Positions 1 through 6,634 are shown, counted from the first letter of the stretch. The stretch: DNA of 11,810 nucleotides from Pseudomonadales bacterium (GCA_020443005.1 JAGRJA010000162.1:1-11810); one strand, 5' to 3'. Notes: generated by a model not told the origin, from the sequence alone. Translations and numbers: made by a program.

Positions 1-45
1 AGTCTGCTGGCCTATCGTTACAAACCTTCTTCCGGCGACTATTAG
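1..45 (+). CDS. C-terminal end of an unidentified upstream gene (partial)
   Basis: Frame 1 is open from the window edge and reads SLLAYRYKPSSGDY before a TAG stop at 43-45. Only 14 residues are visible, too few for identification. In related Gammaproteobacteria the gene before hda is often a PerM/AI-2E-type permease or a DUF2066 protein, and a short hydrophilic tail would suit either, but this is a guess from context. About 120 nt separate this stop from the hda start. In that gap I see a TTGACT hexamer at 62-67 without a convincing -10 partner and a TAAAAT hexamer at 132-137 without a convincing -35, so no promoter is called. Confidence 0.35.
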   Translation, partial: SLLAYRYKPSSGDY

Positions 46-167
46 CGAAGCAGTCAGCACCTTGACTATTCTGGCAAAGTTTTACTTGCGCCTGCTTTTT
101 TCTTTTCCCCGCTATCGTTAAACTGTGCCTTTAAAATAGTTTTGACGAGGTATAAAGCAGCTTCTCC

Positions 168-884
168 ATGGCCATGTTTACTCCAGAACAACTCGCGCTG
201 AATGTTTATCTGAATGATGAAGCAACATTCGAAAACTTTTTTTCACCAGAGTCTTCGGCAAATTATCAGGTATTGCAGGCTGTCAAAAATCTCGTTCTTG
301 ATAATAACGAACGCTTCCTGTTTTTATGGGGCAATGAAGGGAGCGGCATCAGTCATTTAATGCAAGCAGCCTGTCATGCGGCCAGTGAAAACAACCTCTC
401 ATCCCAATATTTGCCGCTCGAAGATCTGGTTGGCTACGCGCCGGACGAGTTGCTTGATGGCCTTGAACAACTTGATATGGTTTGCCTCGATGGAATACAT
501 CTTGTTATGGGGCAACCGGGCTGGGATGAAGCCATGTTTCATTTGTATAACAGGCTCAGGGATAAAAAATGCCGTATGCTGGTTTCGGCAAATTGCCCTC
601 CACGGGAACTTGGTAGTCATTTGCCGGATTTGAGTTCGCGCATGGGGTGGGGTGTTGTTTATCGAATGATGCCGCTAAGTGATGAAGAAAAGAAAATGGC
701 CTTGATTGCAAGAGCCAGGGCAAGGGGGCTGGAGATGGGGGAGGAAGTTGCCCAGTACATCCTGCACCGCGCTCAAAGGGACATGGATGAGCTTTTTTTG
801 CAATTGGAAAGGCTCGATAAGCAATCCATGTCTGAGCAAAGAAAGCTGACGGTGCCTTTTGTGAAAGCAGTGCTTGGTCTGTAA
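168..884 (+). CDS. hda: Hda, DnaA regulatory inactivator (AAA+ protein)
   Basis: Hda binds the DNA-loaded sliding clamp and stimulates ATP hydrolysis by DnaA (RIDA), preventing re-initiation of replication. The 238-aa protein has the family layout. It starts with a clamp-binding motif QLALNV (residues 8-13; consensus QL[SD]LPL). A Walker A-like loop GNEGSGIS lies at 55-62, a Walker B-like LDG at 107-109, the arginine-finger segment SRMGWG at 157-162 (R158), and the C-terminal sensor-2/helical domain ends in RKLTVPFVKAVLGL, much like E. coli Hda. The Walker A lysine is replaced by Ile61. The frame has a TAA at 153-155, so the start must lie between 156 and 174. ATG 168 and ATG 174 both lack a good Shine-Dalgarno sequence; 168 is taken. 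The gene converges on the DUF2069 gene with 14 nt between stops and no visible terminator. Confidence 0.95.
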   Translation: MAMFTPEQLALNVYLNDEATFENFFSPESSANYQVLQAVKNLVLDNNERFLFLWGNEGSGISHLMQAACHAASENNLSSQYLPLEDLVGYAPDELLDGLEQLDMVCLDGIHLVMGQPGWDEAMFHLYNRLRDKKCRMLVSANCPPRELGSHLPDLSSRMGWGVVYRMMPLSDEEKKMALIARARARGLEMGEEVAQYILHRAQRDMDELFLQLERLDKQSMSEQRKLTVPFVKAVLGL

Positions 885-898
885 ATGCCGGCTCGTGA

Positions 899-1276
899 TT
901 ATTGTGCCGGGCACTCACATTTCAGGTAGCGTTGTCGCCAACGACAGAAAAGCATCGCAGTGATAAATAAACTGCAAATCAGGGCGAGCTCCACATAGTC
1001 TGTTATCAATACTGTCGGCGAAAAAATATTCAGCACAGAAACCAGGAAATACAGCAATAAAATGAAGCATAACCAGATGTAGGTTCGCCAGTTTTTCTTC
1101 AGCATGCCGGGCAGGAACAGTAGAAGGGGTATTACCTGAAAGGCCCACAAGGTAACAGAGGCGGTTTCTCTGAGTGGTACAGAGAACGAAATCACGGCAA
1201 GCAGCAAGGCATAGAGCGTCAGGGTAAGGCGCCCGCTGAAAAGCTGAAGGCTATGGTAGGAAGGTTGCTTCGCCAT
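899..1276 (-). CDS. DUF2069 family small inner-membrane protein
   Basis: The protein of 125 aa has four predicted transmembrane helices, at about residues 17-33, 41-59, 66-85 and 93-110, separated by short polar loops such as KKNWR at 60-64. It ends in a basic and Cys-containing tail. Size, helix number and position next to hda match the DUF2069 membrane family of Gammaproteobacteria, whose function is not known. I placed the start at the ATG at 1276 (MAKQPSYHS), preceded by a weak AGAAAG. The frame stays open to 1321, but the extra residues (TVRIITYYFLRYRK) fall over promoter-like sequence and look non-coding. In P. aeruginosa, as I recall, this gene is followed by wrbA and an arsC-family gene before the yihY homologue; both are absent here. 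Confidence 0.8.
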   Translation of the reverse strand: MAKQPSYHSLQLFSGRLTLTLYALLLAVISFSVPLRETASVTLWAFQVIPLLLFLPGMLKKNWRTYIWLCFILLLYFLVSVLNIFSPTVLITDYVELALICSLFITAMLFCRWRQRYLKCECPAQ

Positions 1277-1423
1277 CTTTCTGTATCGCAAGAAGTAATA
1301 AGTTATAATTCTAACAGTCAATAGGAAAATATCGGAGCTTTAAGCGAAAATGAAGCCGATTATTTGCCTCGGGCAGATAGCCTCAGGGCTGTTTTTGTAG
1401 CCTGCGAAAAGGAAATGCTTGAT
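1277..1423. promoter_or_regulatory. Divergent intergenic region with candidate promoters
   Basis: This stretch separates the divergent DUF2069 and yihY genes, so both promoters should lie here. On the plus strand there is a perfect TATAAT at 1304-1309, but the hexamer 17 nt upstream (CTGTAT) is a poor -35. On the minus strand TTGACT occupies 1321-1316, with TATTAC (spacer 15) or TTACTT (spacer 17) as possible -10 elements upstream of the DUF2069 start. The two candidates overlap, so they could compete. This is pattern matching only. Confidence 0.3.
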
Positions 1424-2668
1424 ATGCTCTCATATCTGAAAGAATTTGTTCGCTTTATCCGTTTTTTCATCAACCGCATTGTTGCTGATAAATGTCAACA
1501 GAGTGCGGCGGCACTGACTTATACAAGCCTTTTTGCGCTCGTACCAATGATGACTGTCAGTTATTCATTTTTTTCAATGATTCCCGCCTTCAATGGCATG
1601 GAAGACCGAATCCAGAATCTTGTGTTTGAATATTTTGTGCCCGATGCAGGCAGCGCGATTCAGGATTATCTTTCTGATTTTTCAAGTCAGGCGCGAAACC
1701 TGACCAGCGTCGGTATCGGGATTCTGATTGTTACTGCATTCATGATGCTGAAAACCATCGAAAAAACAATGAACGGTATTTGGGATGTAAAACAGAATCG
1801 CAAGGGGCTCGCGAGTTTTTTGTTGTATTGGGCTGTGCTCAGTCTCGGTCCCTTGCTTGTTGGTGCCGGTTTGATGATGAGCACTTATTTGATGTCGCTT
1901 GAACTTTTTACGACGATAGGTGGTGATCGTCTGGTTGGCCCAATGTTGAGAGTTTTACCCTGGTTTTTGACGACGCTGGCTTTTTGTTTGTTATATGTCG
2001 CTGTACCCAATTGCCGGGTTTCCCTCAAGCATGGTTTGATTGGTGCCATTATTGCCAGCCTGATTTTCGAGATTGCGAAAAAGCTTTTTGGCCTGTTGAT
2101 GGCTAAATCGTCTTACACCCTGATATATGGCACCTTTGCGGCTGTTCCTCTTTTTCTTATCTGGCTATTTGTCAGTTGGATGATTGTGCTTTCCGGTGCT
2201 GTGCTTGTGCGCTGTTTTTCTGTGTTCCGGATTCGTATCGGCGCAGATTACAGTGACTTGATTATGACTTTTGCCTTGCTGAAAATTCTGTGGGAAAAGC
2301 AACAACAGGGTGTTCCCCTGAAGGCTTCGGATGCTATTCGGGGCAGGCGCATGGCTGTGGGTTCACTGGGTATAGATCGTTGGCAGCGCCTTAGGGATAT
2401 GCTGATTGATCACCAGATTATGGGATGTGTAGGTGAGGGGGAGTATGTGCTTGTCAGGGATTTACATACTTTTTCATTATGGGAGCTTGTGCAACTGTTT
2501 GGTGCTGAATACACGGCGACGCCTCTCCGCTTAACGGCAGACCTTGAAAACGAGGAGTGCGATCAGTTTTTAAGCGCCCGATTGCACAAAGTACAATTAC
2601 ACAGTGAAAATGTTCTTGGGCAACCTGTCGCCTCTTTTTTTGATCGACAGAAGGGGGCTGCGGAATAA
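1424..2668 (+). CDS. yihY: YihY/BrkB family (UPF0761) inner-membrane protein
   Basis: This is a 414-aa multi-pass protein of the Virul_fac_BrkB family, formerly mislabelled ribonuclease BN. Its true role is unsettled. An amphipathic N-terminus leads into the conserved QQSAAALTYTSLFALVPMM block (25-43). About six hydrophobic segments follow, near residues 28-55, 95-112, 131-155, 177-195, 203-224 and 234-264, including the family hallmark around VPNCRVSLKHGLIGA (194-208). A soluble C-terminal domain of about 140 residues resembles the winged-helix-like tail of longer members. The start is chosen at ATG 1424, preceded by AAGGA at 1409-1413 with a 10-nt spacer. ATG 1415 sits too close to that site, and a TTG at 1364 would add an atypical extension. 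The next gene starts 5 nt after the stop, suggesting co-transcription. Confidence 0.9.
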   Translation: MLSYLKEFVRFIRFFINRIVADKCQQSAAALTYTSLFALVPMMTVSYSFFSMIPAFNGMEDRIQNLVFEYFVPDAGSAIQDYLSDFSSQARNLTSVGIGILIVTAFMMLKTIEKTMNGIWDVKQNRKGLASFLLYWAVLSLGPLLVGAGLMMSTYLMSLELFTTIGGDRLVGPMLRVLPWFLTTLAFCLLYVAVPNCRVSLKHGLIGAIIASLIFEIAKKLFGLLMAKSSYTLIYGTFAAVPLFLIWLFVSWMIVLSGAVLVRCFSVFRIRIGADYSDLIMTFALLKILWEKQQQGVPLKASDAIRGRRMAVGSLGIDRWQRLRDMLIDHQIMGCVGEGEYVLVRDLHTFSLWELVQLFGAEYTATPLRLTADLENEECDQFLSARLHKVQLHSENVLGQPVASFFDRQKGAAE

Positions 2669-2673
2669 ACCTC

Positions 2674-3147
2674 ATGCGCTCTGTTTTGTCCGCGTCGCTG
2701 TTTTTTGTGTTGTTTTTGCTGTCGTCTTGCGAAGTAGAAAAGAGCGAGCCCTTGTTTACAATCGTTGGGGGGCAGGTTGTCGATACCGGCTTACTCAAGG
2801 AAAAAGTGCTGGTTATTAATTATTGGGCGGAATGGTGCAAACCCTGTGTTGAAGAGATTCCTGCGTTGAACCATTTCTACGCGGTGCATCGAGACAGGGT
2901 TTTTCTGGTCGGGGTTAATTATGATGGCCTTGCAGAACAACCATTGATGGATCAGGCGGCCAAAATGGGTATCGAATTCCCATTGAGTCAGCGAGACCTG
3001 GCAGATAGATTGGGGTATCCGGGGGTTGAGGTTTTACCAACGACAGTGTTTTTGTCTTTGGACAACCGTCAGCAGGTGATACTCAAAGGCCCACAAACGC
3101 TTCAGTCACTGGAGAGCGCGCTTTTCAGTGTAAGGAAGATGCATTGA
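2674..3147 (+). CDS. TlpA-like thioredoxin-fold lipoprotein
   Basis: The product is a 157-aa envelope thiol-disulfide oxidoreductase candidate. Residues 1-18 form a lipoprotein signal ending in the lipobox LSSC, so Cys19 would be lipidated. The +2 residue is Glu, not Asp, which argues for outer-membrane sorting. The thioredoxin fold follows: NYWAEWCKPC at 49-58 with active-site cysteines C55 and C58, a typical PxL helix (P63-L65), and the cis-proline in VLPTT (P122). The sequence resembles TlpA/ResA-type reductases more than DsbA. It lies 5 nt after yihY, an arrangement I also recall in Pseudomonas, but no partner substrate is evident. Its stop is 1 nt from the stop of the opposing transglycosylase gene. 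No strong Shine-Dalgarno sequence precedes the ATG, so translation may be coupled to yihY. Confidence 0.85.
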   Translation: MRSVLSASLFFVLFLLSSCEVEKSEPLFTIVGGQVVDTGLLKEKVLVINYWAEWCKPCVEEIPALNHFYAVHRDRVFLVGVNYDGLAEQPLMDQAAKMGIEFPLSQRDLADRLGYPGVEVLPTTVFLSLDNRQQVILKGPQTLQSLESALFSVRKMH

Positions 3148-3148
3148 G

Positions 3149-3814
3149 CTAGATCTGGCCACCCTTCCAGTTTTTGCGGTAAGCGGTGAAAACTCTTTCC
3201 GGGTACCAGTCCTTTCCCAAACTGCCATTGTAGCGAGCAAGGGCGCGCCGAATATCCCCTTTCTCCTTGTCGAGGTAATGTTTGAGAATAGTGCATCCGT
3301 AACGCAGGTTTGTTGTCAGCACGGTCAGGTTGTCTTCCTCGCGCCCCAGTTCTTTTTTCCAGAAGGGCATCACTTGCATTACGCCCTGAGCGCCAACCCT
3401 TGATACCGCAAAACGGTCAAAATGACTTTCCACTTCTATCAGGGCCAGTACCAGTTCGGGTTGCAGGTCGGCGCGCAAGGCTTCTTTTCTTACAAGCGTA
3501 AGAATTTGCATTCGCTCGTCGGGGTTTTTGACATAACGCTCGAGTCTTGAAGACATGGCCAACATCCAGACCTCGGCATCATACCTTTCCATAAAATCTT
3601 CATTGGTATTGTTTACGGCTTCCCTGAGAGAATCGAGCAGTTCGGGGTCAATACTTTCGTGAAAGGCAATGGCTGCTTGAGCGCTGTCGGGCAGGGTATC
3701 GACAGCCGTGTTGTTACTCATGGTATTCCGGAAGGCTTCCGTGGCAAACGCCGGTAGGGAAAGCAGCAGACACCCTGCCGATAACATAAAAAAAAATGAG
3801 CGAATTTTTTTCAT
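3149..3814 (-). CDS. Periplasmic lytic transglycosylase, SLT domain
   Basis: This 221-aa protein should cleave the MurNAc-GlcNAc bond of peptidoglycan, forming 1,6-anhydro ends. A Sec signal peptide (KK, then a hydrophobic stretch) ends in PAFA, with probable cleavage after Ala24. A helical linker of about 90 residues precedes the SLT domain. The domain's catalytic glutamate is E129 in VESHF, followed by GAQGVMQVMP at 141-150, the NLRYG segment at 169-173, and the family's RYNGS motif at 194-198. It is a small, single-domain form compared with Slt70 or MltC/E. The gene begins 27 nt after the proS stop on the same strand and is probably read from the proS transcript. LSAGC at residues 11-15 resembles a lipobox, but position -3 is Ser and the hydrophobic core continues past it, so a soluble periplasmic form is more likely. 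Confidence 0.9.
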   Translation of the reverse strand: MKKIRSFFFMLSAGCLLLSLPAFATEAFRNTMSNNTAVDTLPDSAQAAIAFHESIDPELLDSLREAVNNTNEDFMERYDAEVWMLAMSSRLERYVKNPDERMQILTLVRKEALRADLQPELVLALIEVESHFDRFAVSRVGAQGVMQVMPFWKKELGREEDNLTVLTTNLRYGCTILKHYLDKEKGDIRRALARYNGSLGKDWYPERVFTAYRKNWKGGQI

Positions 3815-3841
3815 ATCCGGATAATAAGCATTTACACCGAT

Positions 3842-5563
3842 TTAGGCCAGCTTTGCCAGTAGCGTTTCAATCAGGTTGTCAGTTGGCAAGAGGCTGTTTT
3901 CGTCGTCGCGTCGATGCCGGTATTCAACCTGATTCTGGGATAAACCCTTATCACCTATCACCAGTCGATGAGGAATGCCAATTAGCTCAACATCTGCAAG
4001 CATGCCACCGAGTCTGGCTTTCTCTTCATCCATAAACAACACATCAATATGATGTTTTTGTAATTCAAGATAAAGGTTTTCGCAAAATAATTTGAGTTTA
4101 TCGGATTTGTGGAGGTTGACAGGAATCAGAGCCAATTGGAAAGGGGCAATGTTTTCAGGCCATATAATGCCTTTTTCATCATGATTCTGCTCGATTGCAG
4201 CTGCAACAACGCGACTTACACCAATACCATAGCAACCCATGGTCATGATTTGTTCCCGGCCTTCCTCATTCAGTACCGATGCATTCATGGCTTCGGAGTA
4301 TTTTGTGCCAAGCTGGAATATGTGTCCGACTTCGATGCCTCTTCGAATGATCAGTTTACCCTTGCCGCAGGGGCTGGGGTCTCCTTCAACGACATTGCGA
4401 ATATCCTCTATTCTTGGCATCGGCAAATCACGCTCCCAGTTGACACCTTTGAGGTGAAAACCGTCTCTGTTTGCCCCGCAGACAAAGTCGGACAGGTTTG
4501 CGGCTGAACGGTCCACGATAATCTTGAGATCAAGGCCAACAGGGCCAATTGAACCGGCAGAGCAACCGCAATATTTTTTGATGAGTTCTTCACTGGCAAA
4601 TTGCAGAGGCGATTTTACGCCAGAGAGATGTTCGGCTTTTATTTCGTTTAGCTGGTGATCACCACGGAGAATCAGCGCAATGACGCCCTCCTGTTTATCC
4701 TCATTTTCACCCAGTACTAACAGTGTTTTGATTGTTTGCTCGGCTGTGATGCCCAATAATTGACAGAGCTGTTCAATCGTATGAGCATTTGGTGTAGCAA
4801 TTTCCTGCAGGGTTTGTGTCGGGGCAAGGCGTTCATTTGTCGGAGAAAGTGCCTCTGCTTTTTCGATATTGGCGGCGTAACCGCTATTGGAACTGAAGGC
4901 GATGGCGTCTTCACCGGAACTGGCAAGAACATGAAACTCATGGGAATTGCTACCGCCAATCGAGCCCGTGTCAGCAATGACAGGACGAAACTCAAGACCG
5001 AGACGAGTAAATATTCTGTTGTAAGCTTCAAACATATCGTCGTAGGTTTTTTGTAGGGATTCTTGCGAGAGATGAAAAGAGTAGGCGTCTTTCATCAGGA
5101 ATTCCCGAGAACGCATGATGCCAAAACGAGGACGAATCTCATCGCGAAACTTTGTTTGAATCTGGTAAAAATTGGCAGGCAGCTGGCGATAGCTTTTTAG
5201 TTCATTGCGAATCAGATCGGTGATAACTTCTTCGTGAGTAGGTCCAAGGCAAAATTCTCGCTTGTGACGGTCGTGAATGCGCAGTAATTCCGGACCGTAT
5301 TGCTCCCATCGTCCTGATTCCTGCCAGAGTTCAGCGGGTTGAACCACCGGCATCAGTAATTCCTGGGCACCGGCACGATTCATTTCTTCCCTTACAATCT
5401 GTTCGACCTTGCGTAAAACCCGCAGACCCATCGGGAGCCAGTTATAAAGCCCTGATGCCATTTTTCGCACCATGCCGGCTCGCAGCATTAATTGATGGCT
5501 GATAACTTCGGCATCTGAGGGAGTTTCTTTCAAGGTGGCGATAAGAAAACGGCTGGCACGCAT
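3842..5563 (-). CDS. proS: Prolyl-tRNA synthetase (ProS, bacterial type with editing domain)
   Basis: ProS charges tRNA-Pro with proline in the cytoplasm and hydrolyses Ala-tRNA-Pro. The 573-aa length fits the bacterial form. The class II catalytic core includes GPTHEE at 107-112 and motif 2 from FRDEIRPRFG to KDAYSF (139-163). The INS/YbaK-type editing insertion occupies roughly 220-400 (region of TIKTLLVL, GDHQLNEIKAEHL). Motif 3 is GCYGIGVSR before ENIAPFQLALIPV, and an anticodon-binding domain fills the last 100 residues. The start is the ATG at 5563, with AAGGA 8 nt upstream. The frame also opens at a TTG 21 nt earlier, which would overlap the ribosome-binding site. The preceding 130 nt hold the upstream gene's terminator and probably the proS promoter; TTCAAC/TACAGT with a 16-nt spacer is a weak candidate. 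Confidence 0.97.
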   Translation of the reverse strand: MRASRFLIATLKETPSDAEVISHQLMLRAGMVRKMASGLYNWLPMGLRVLRKVEQIVREEMNRAGAQELLMPVVQPAELWQESGRWEQYGPELLRIHDRHKREFCLGPTHEEVITDLIRNELKSYRQLPANFYQIQTKFRDEIRPRFGIMRSREFLMKDAYSFHLSQESLQKTYDDMFEAYNRIFTRLGLEFRPVIADTGSIGGSNSHEFHVLASSGEDAIAFSSNSGYAANIEKAEALSPTNERLAPTQTLQEIATPNAHTIEQLCQLLGITAEQTIKTLLVLGENEDKQEGVIALILRGDHQLNEIKAEHLSGVKSPLQFASEELIKKYCGCSAGSIGPVGLDLKIIVDRSAANLSDFVCGANRDGFHLKGVNWERDLPMPRIEDIRNVVEGDPSPCGKGKLIIRRGIEVGHIFQLGTKYSEAMNASVLNEEGREQIMTMGCYGIGVSRVVAAAIEQNHDEKGIIWPENIAPFQLALIPVNLHKSDKLKLFCENLYLELQKHHIDVLFMDEEKARLGGMLADVELIGIPHRLVIGDKGLSQNQVEYRHRRDDENSLLPTDNLIETLLAKLA

Positions 5564-5653
5564 GTTTGTTTTCCTTTTGTGCAAATCAGAAAAAGCGCAA
5601 TTGTAGCTGTTGACTGTATTAAAAGGGAGTTTCTGTTGAAAATTCGGGCATAA

Positions 5654-5679
5654 AAAAACCGGGCAGAAACCCGGTTTTT
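5654..5679 (-). terminator. Intrinsic terminator after the HU-like gene
   Basis: Read on the minus strand, a CCGGG/CCCGG stem with a 6-nt loop (TTTCTG) is followed by seven T residues. The A-run upstream can extend the stem to ten pairs. It lies 18 nt beyond the stop of the HU-like gene and about 90 nt before the proS start, so it should isolate the two units. Confidence 0.85.
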
Positions 5680-5696
5680 GGTTTGATCGGGAAAAT

Positions 5697-6158
5697 TTAG
5701 CTGGTAGCCATTTCCTTTACTTTTTTCAGTGGTCTGATTTTTACTGCAATACTGGCTGGCTTTGCCTTGAAGGTGGTTTCTTCACCCGTAAATGGATTGA
5801 TGCCTTTGCGAGCCTTGCGAGCCGGTTTTTTGACGGTCATGATTTTCAGCAGGCCGGGCAGAATGAATTCGCCTGCACCATTCTTGCTGATATGACGACC
5901 TACCAGTGTTTCCAGTTCATCCATTACAGCGCTAACCTGCTTTCTGGTCAATCCGGTGTTCTCGGAGATTGTTGTCAGAATTTGTGTTTTGCTGAAGCGG
6001 GTTTTGATAGCTGGGGCTTTAGCAGCTGCTTTAGCGGGAGCTTTTTTAGCAGGTGCTTTTTTCGCGGGTGCCTTTTTAGCGACTGCTTTAGCGGGAGCTT
6101 TTTTAGCAGGTGCTTTCTTGGCGGGAGCTTTTTTAGCGGCTTTTTTCTTGGCGGCCAT
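5697..6158 (-). CDS. HU-family DNA-binding protein with histone-H1-like N-terminal tail
   Basis: The 153-aa protein has two parts. Residues 2-52 are almost only Lys, Ala and Pro, with six copies of AKKAP, as in eukaryotic H1 tails and bacterial AlgP-type proteins. Residues 54-153 form an HU/IHF-type fold: the helical dimerisation part (FSKTQILTTISENTGLT), then GAGEFILPGLLK, then the DNA-binding arm RKGINPFTGEETTFKAKPAS with the conserved Asn-Pro whose proline inserts into DNA in HU/IHF. It probably binds and compacts DNA in the nucleoid; the disordered tail would add non-specific contacts. The start is ATG 6158 (MAAKKK), preceded by AAAGGA at good spacing. The open frame extends 12 codons further but lacks a better start. 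The gene is monocistronic between its own candidate promoter and a terminator. Ordinary HU is about 90 aa with no tail, so this is not the standard hupA/hupB product. Confidence 0.88.
   Translation of the reverse strand: MAAKKKAAKKAPAKKAPAKKAPAKAVAKKAPAKKAPAKKAPAKAAAKAPAIKTRFSKTQILTTISENTGLTRKQVSAVMDELETLVGRHISKNGAGEFILPGLLKIMTVKKPARKARKGINPFTGEETTFKAKPASIAVKIRPLKKVKEMATS
6024..6137 (-). repeat. Tandem duplication of a 57-bp unit coding for the Lys/Ala/Pro tail
   Basis: Two adjacent 57-bp copies (6081-6137 and 6024-6080) encode residues 8-26 and 27-45 of the HU-like protein, each being three AKKAP units plus AKA(V/A). I count 51 of 57 bases identical, including a 34-bp identical run (6083-6116 against 6026-6059). 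A 15-bp sub-repeat lies inside each copy. Such identity exceeds what the protein requires and points to recent duplication, so copy number may vary between strains. Confidence 0.85.
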
Positions 6159-6282
6159 AACGATTCCTTTAGTCAGTGGAAGTTGATTAAACACGCGTCG
6201 TTACGAATACAACATGGTAGCGTCTTGTGCATTTAACCCGTAAAAAACAGTGTAAACCGACAGCACTATCACGGATATGCTA

Positions 6283-6311
6283 TATATATAGTATAAAAAT
6301 AACTGCTGCAA
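6283..6311 (-). promoter_or_regulatory. Candidate promoter of the HU-like gene
   Basis: On the minus strand TTGCAG (6311-6306) and TATATA (6288-6283) are separated by 17 nt. The -10 lies in a 12-bp AT palindrome, CTATATATATAG (6280-6291). Further upstream are A-tracts (minus-strand reading of 6343-6361) that could bend DNA. Transcription from here would give a leader of about 115-120 nt before the ATG at 6158. The match to consensus is moderate. Confidence 0.35.
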
Positions 6312-6331
6312 GAATTATTAAGTGCATTCTT

Positions 6332-6382
6332 GATAAAAATCCGTCTTTTTCCCTTTTTTTATAGTGTTTCATGATTTTTATC
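6332..6382. repeat. Perfect 10-bp inverted repeat in the intergenic region
   Basis: GATAAAAATC (6332-6341) and GATTTTTATC (6373-6382) are exact reverse complements separated by 31 nt that include two T-tracts. The spacing puts the arm centres 41 bp apart, about four helical turns. It lies just upstream of the candidate promoter of the HU-like gene. It may be a paired protein-binding site, or chance in AT-rich DNA. Confidence 0.4.
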
Positions 6383-6466
6383 GTGTCTAATGCATTCGTG
6401 TTGAGTGGAGGCAGGTGCCCTCGGCTTCCGGTGTTTTTTTGCTGAAGGTTTAACGGGGTTTTCATT

Positions 6467-6634
6467 ATGCTTGCTTTTCCATCCGGGATTTTTGGGGGTG
6501 TTGGTGGTGAGCCCTTGCCGATAATTCTCGCGCTGAAATGGAAGAGGGTGGCTGCGGGTACAAGATTTGATGATATCTCATTGGCAGTGGTTCAAAATGA
6601 GATTCGTAAAATTGAATTTAACCGGGGATATTGA
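6467..6634 (+). CDS. Possible 55-aa small protein of unknown function
   Basis: An ATG at 6467 opens a 55-codon frame ending in TGA at 6632-6634. It has no recognisable domain. The N-terminal half is Gly-rich and hydrophobic (FPSGIFGGVGGEP, then LPIILALKWK), and the second half is mixed and charged (DDISLAVVQNEIRKIEF). A GGGG at 6455-6458 lies 8 nt upstream as a weak Shine-Dalgarno sequence. It is followed 65 nt later by the FmdB-like gene. It could be a real small ORF, the degraded tail of a lost gene, or chance; nothing here decides. Confidence 0.2.
   Translation: MLAFPSGIFGGVGGEPLPIILALKWKRVAAGTRFDDISLAVVQNEIRKIEFNRGY

Noticed and set aside
904..914. Short palindrome GTGCCGGGCAC between hda and the DUF2069 gene
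   Set aside because: It lies inside the end of the DUF2069 coding region and is not followed by a T-run on either strand, so it is not a credible terminator.
1331..1360. Imperfect hairpin in the yihY leader
   Set aside because: The stem needs a 2-nt bulge and a 12-nt loop, and no T-run or known regulatory motif accompanies it.
1424..2668. Annotation of the YihY-family protein as ribonuclease BN
   Set aside because: That name arose from a mistaken gene assignment; RNase BN activity belongs to the RNase Z-type protein. No nuclease motif is visible here.
3768..3784. Lipobox-like LSAGC in the transglycosylase signal peptide
   Set aside because: Position -3 is Ser, the preceding hydrophobic run is short, and the hydrophobic core continues to a good PAFA cleavage site, so a Sec type I signal fits better.
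5956..6186. Plus-strand Ala/Phe/Gly-rich open frame
   Set aside because: It is the antisense of the Lys/Ala/Pro tail; the repeat itself keeps the opposite frames open, and the HU domain fixes the true strand.
6280..6465. Minus-strand 61-codon open frame ending in a hydrophobic stretch
   Set aside because: Its composition is not protein-like, it ends in the AT palindrome, and it overlaps the candidate HU-gene promoter and the inverted repeat. No family is recognised.
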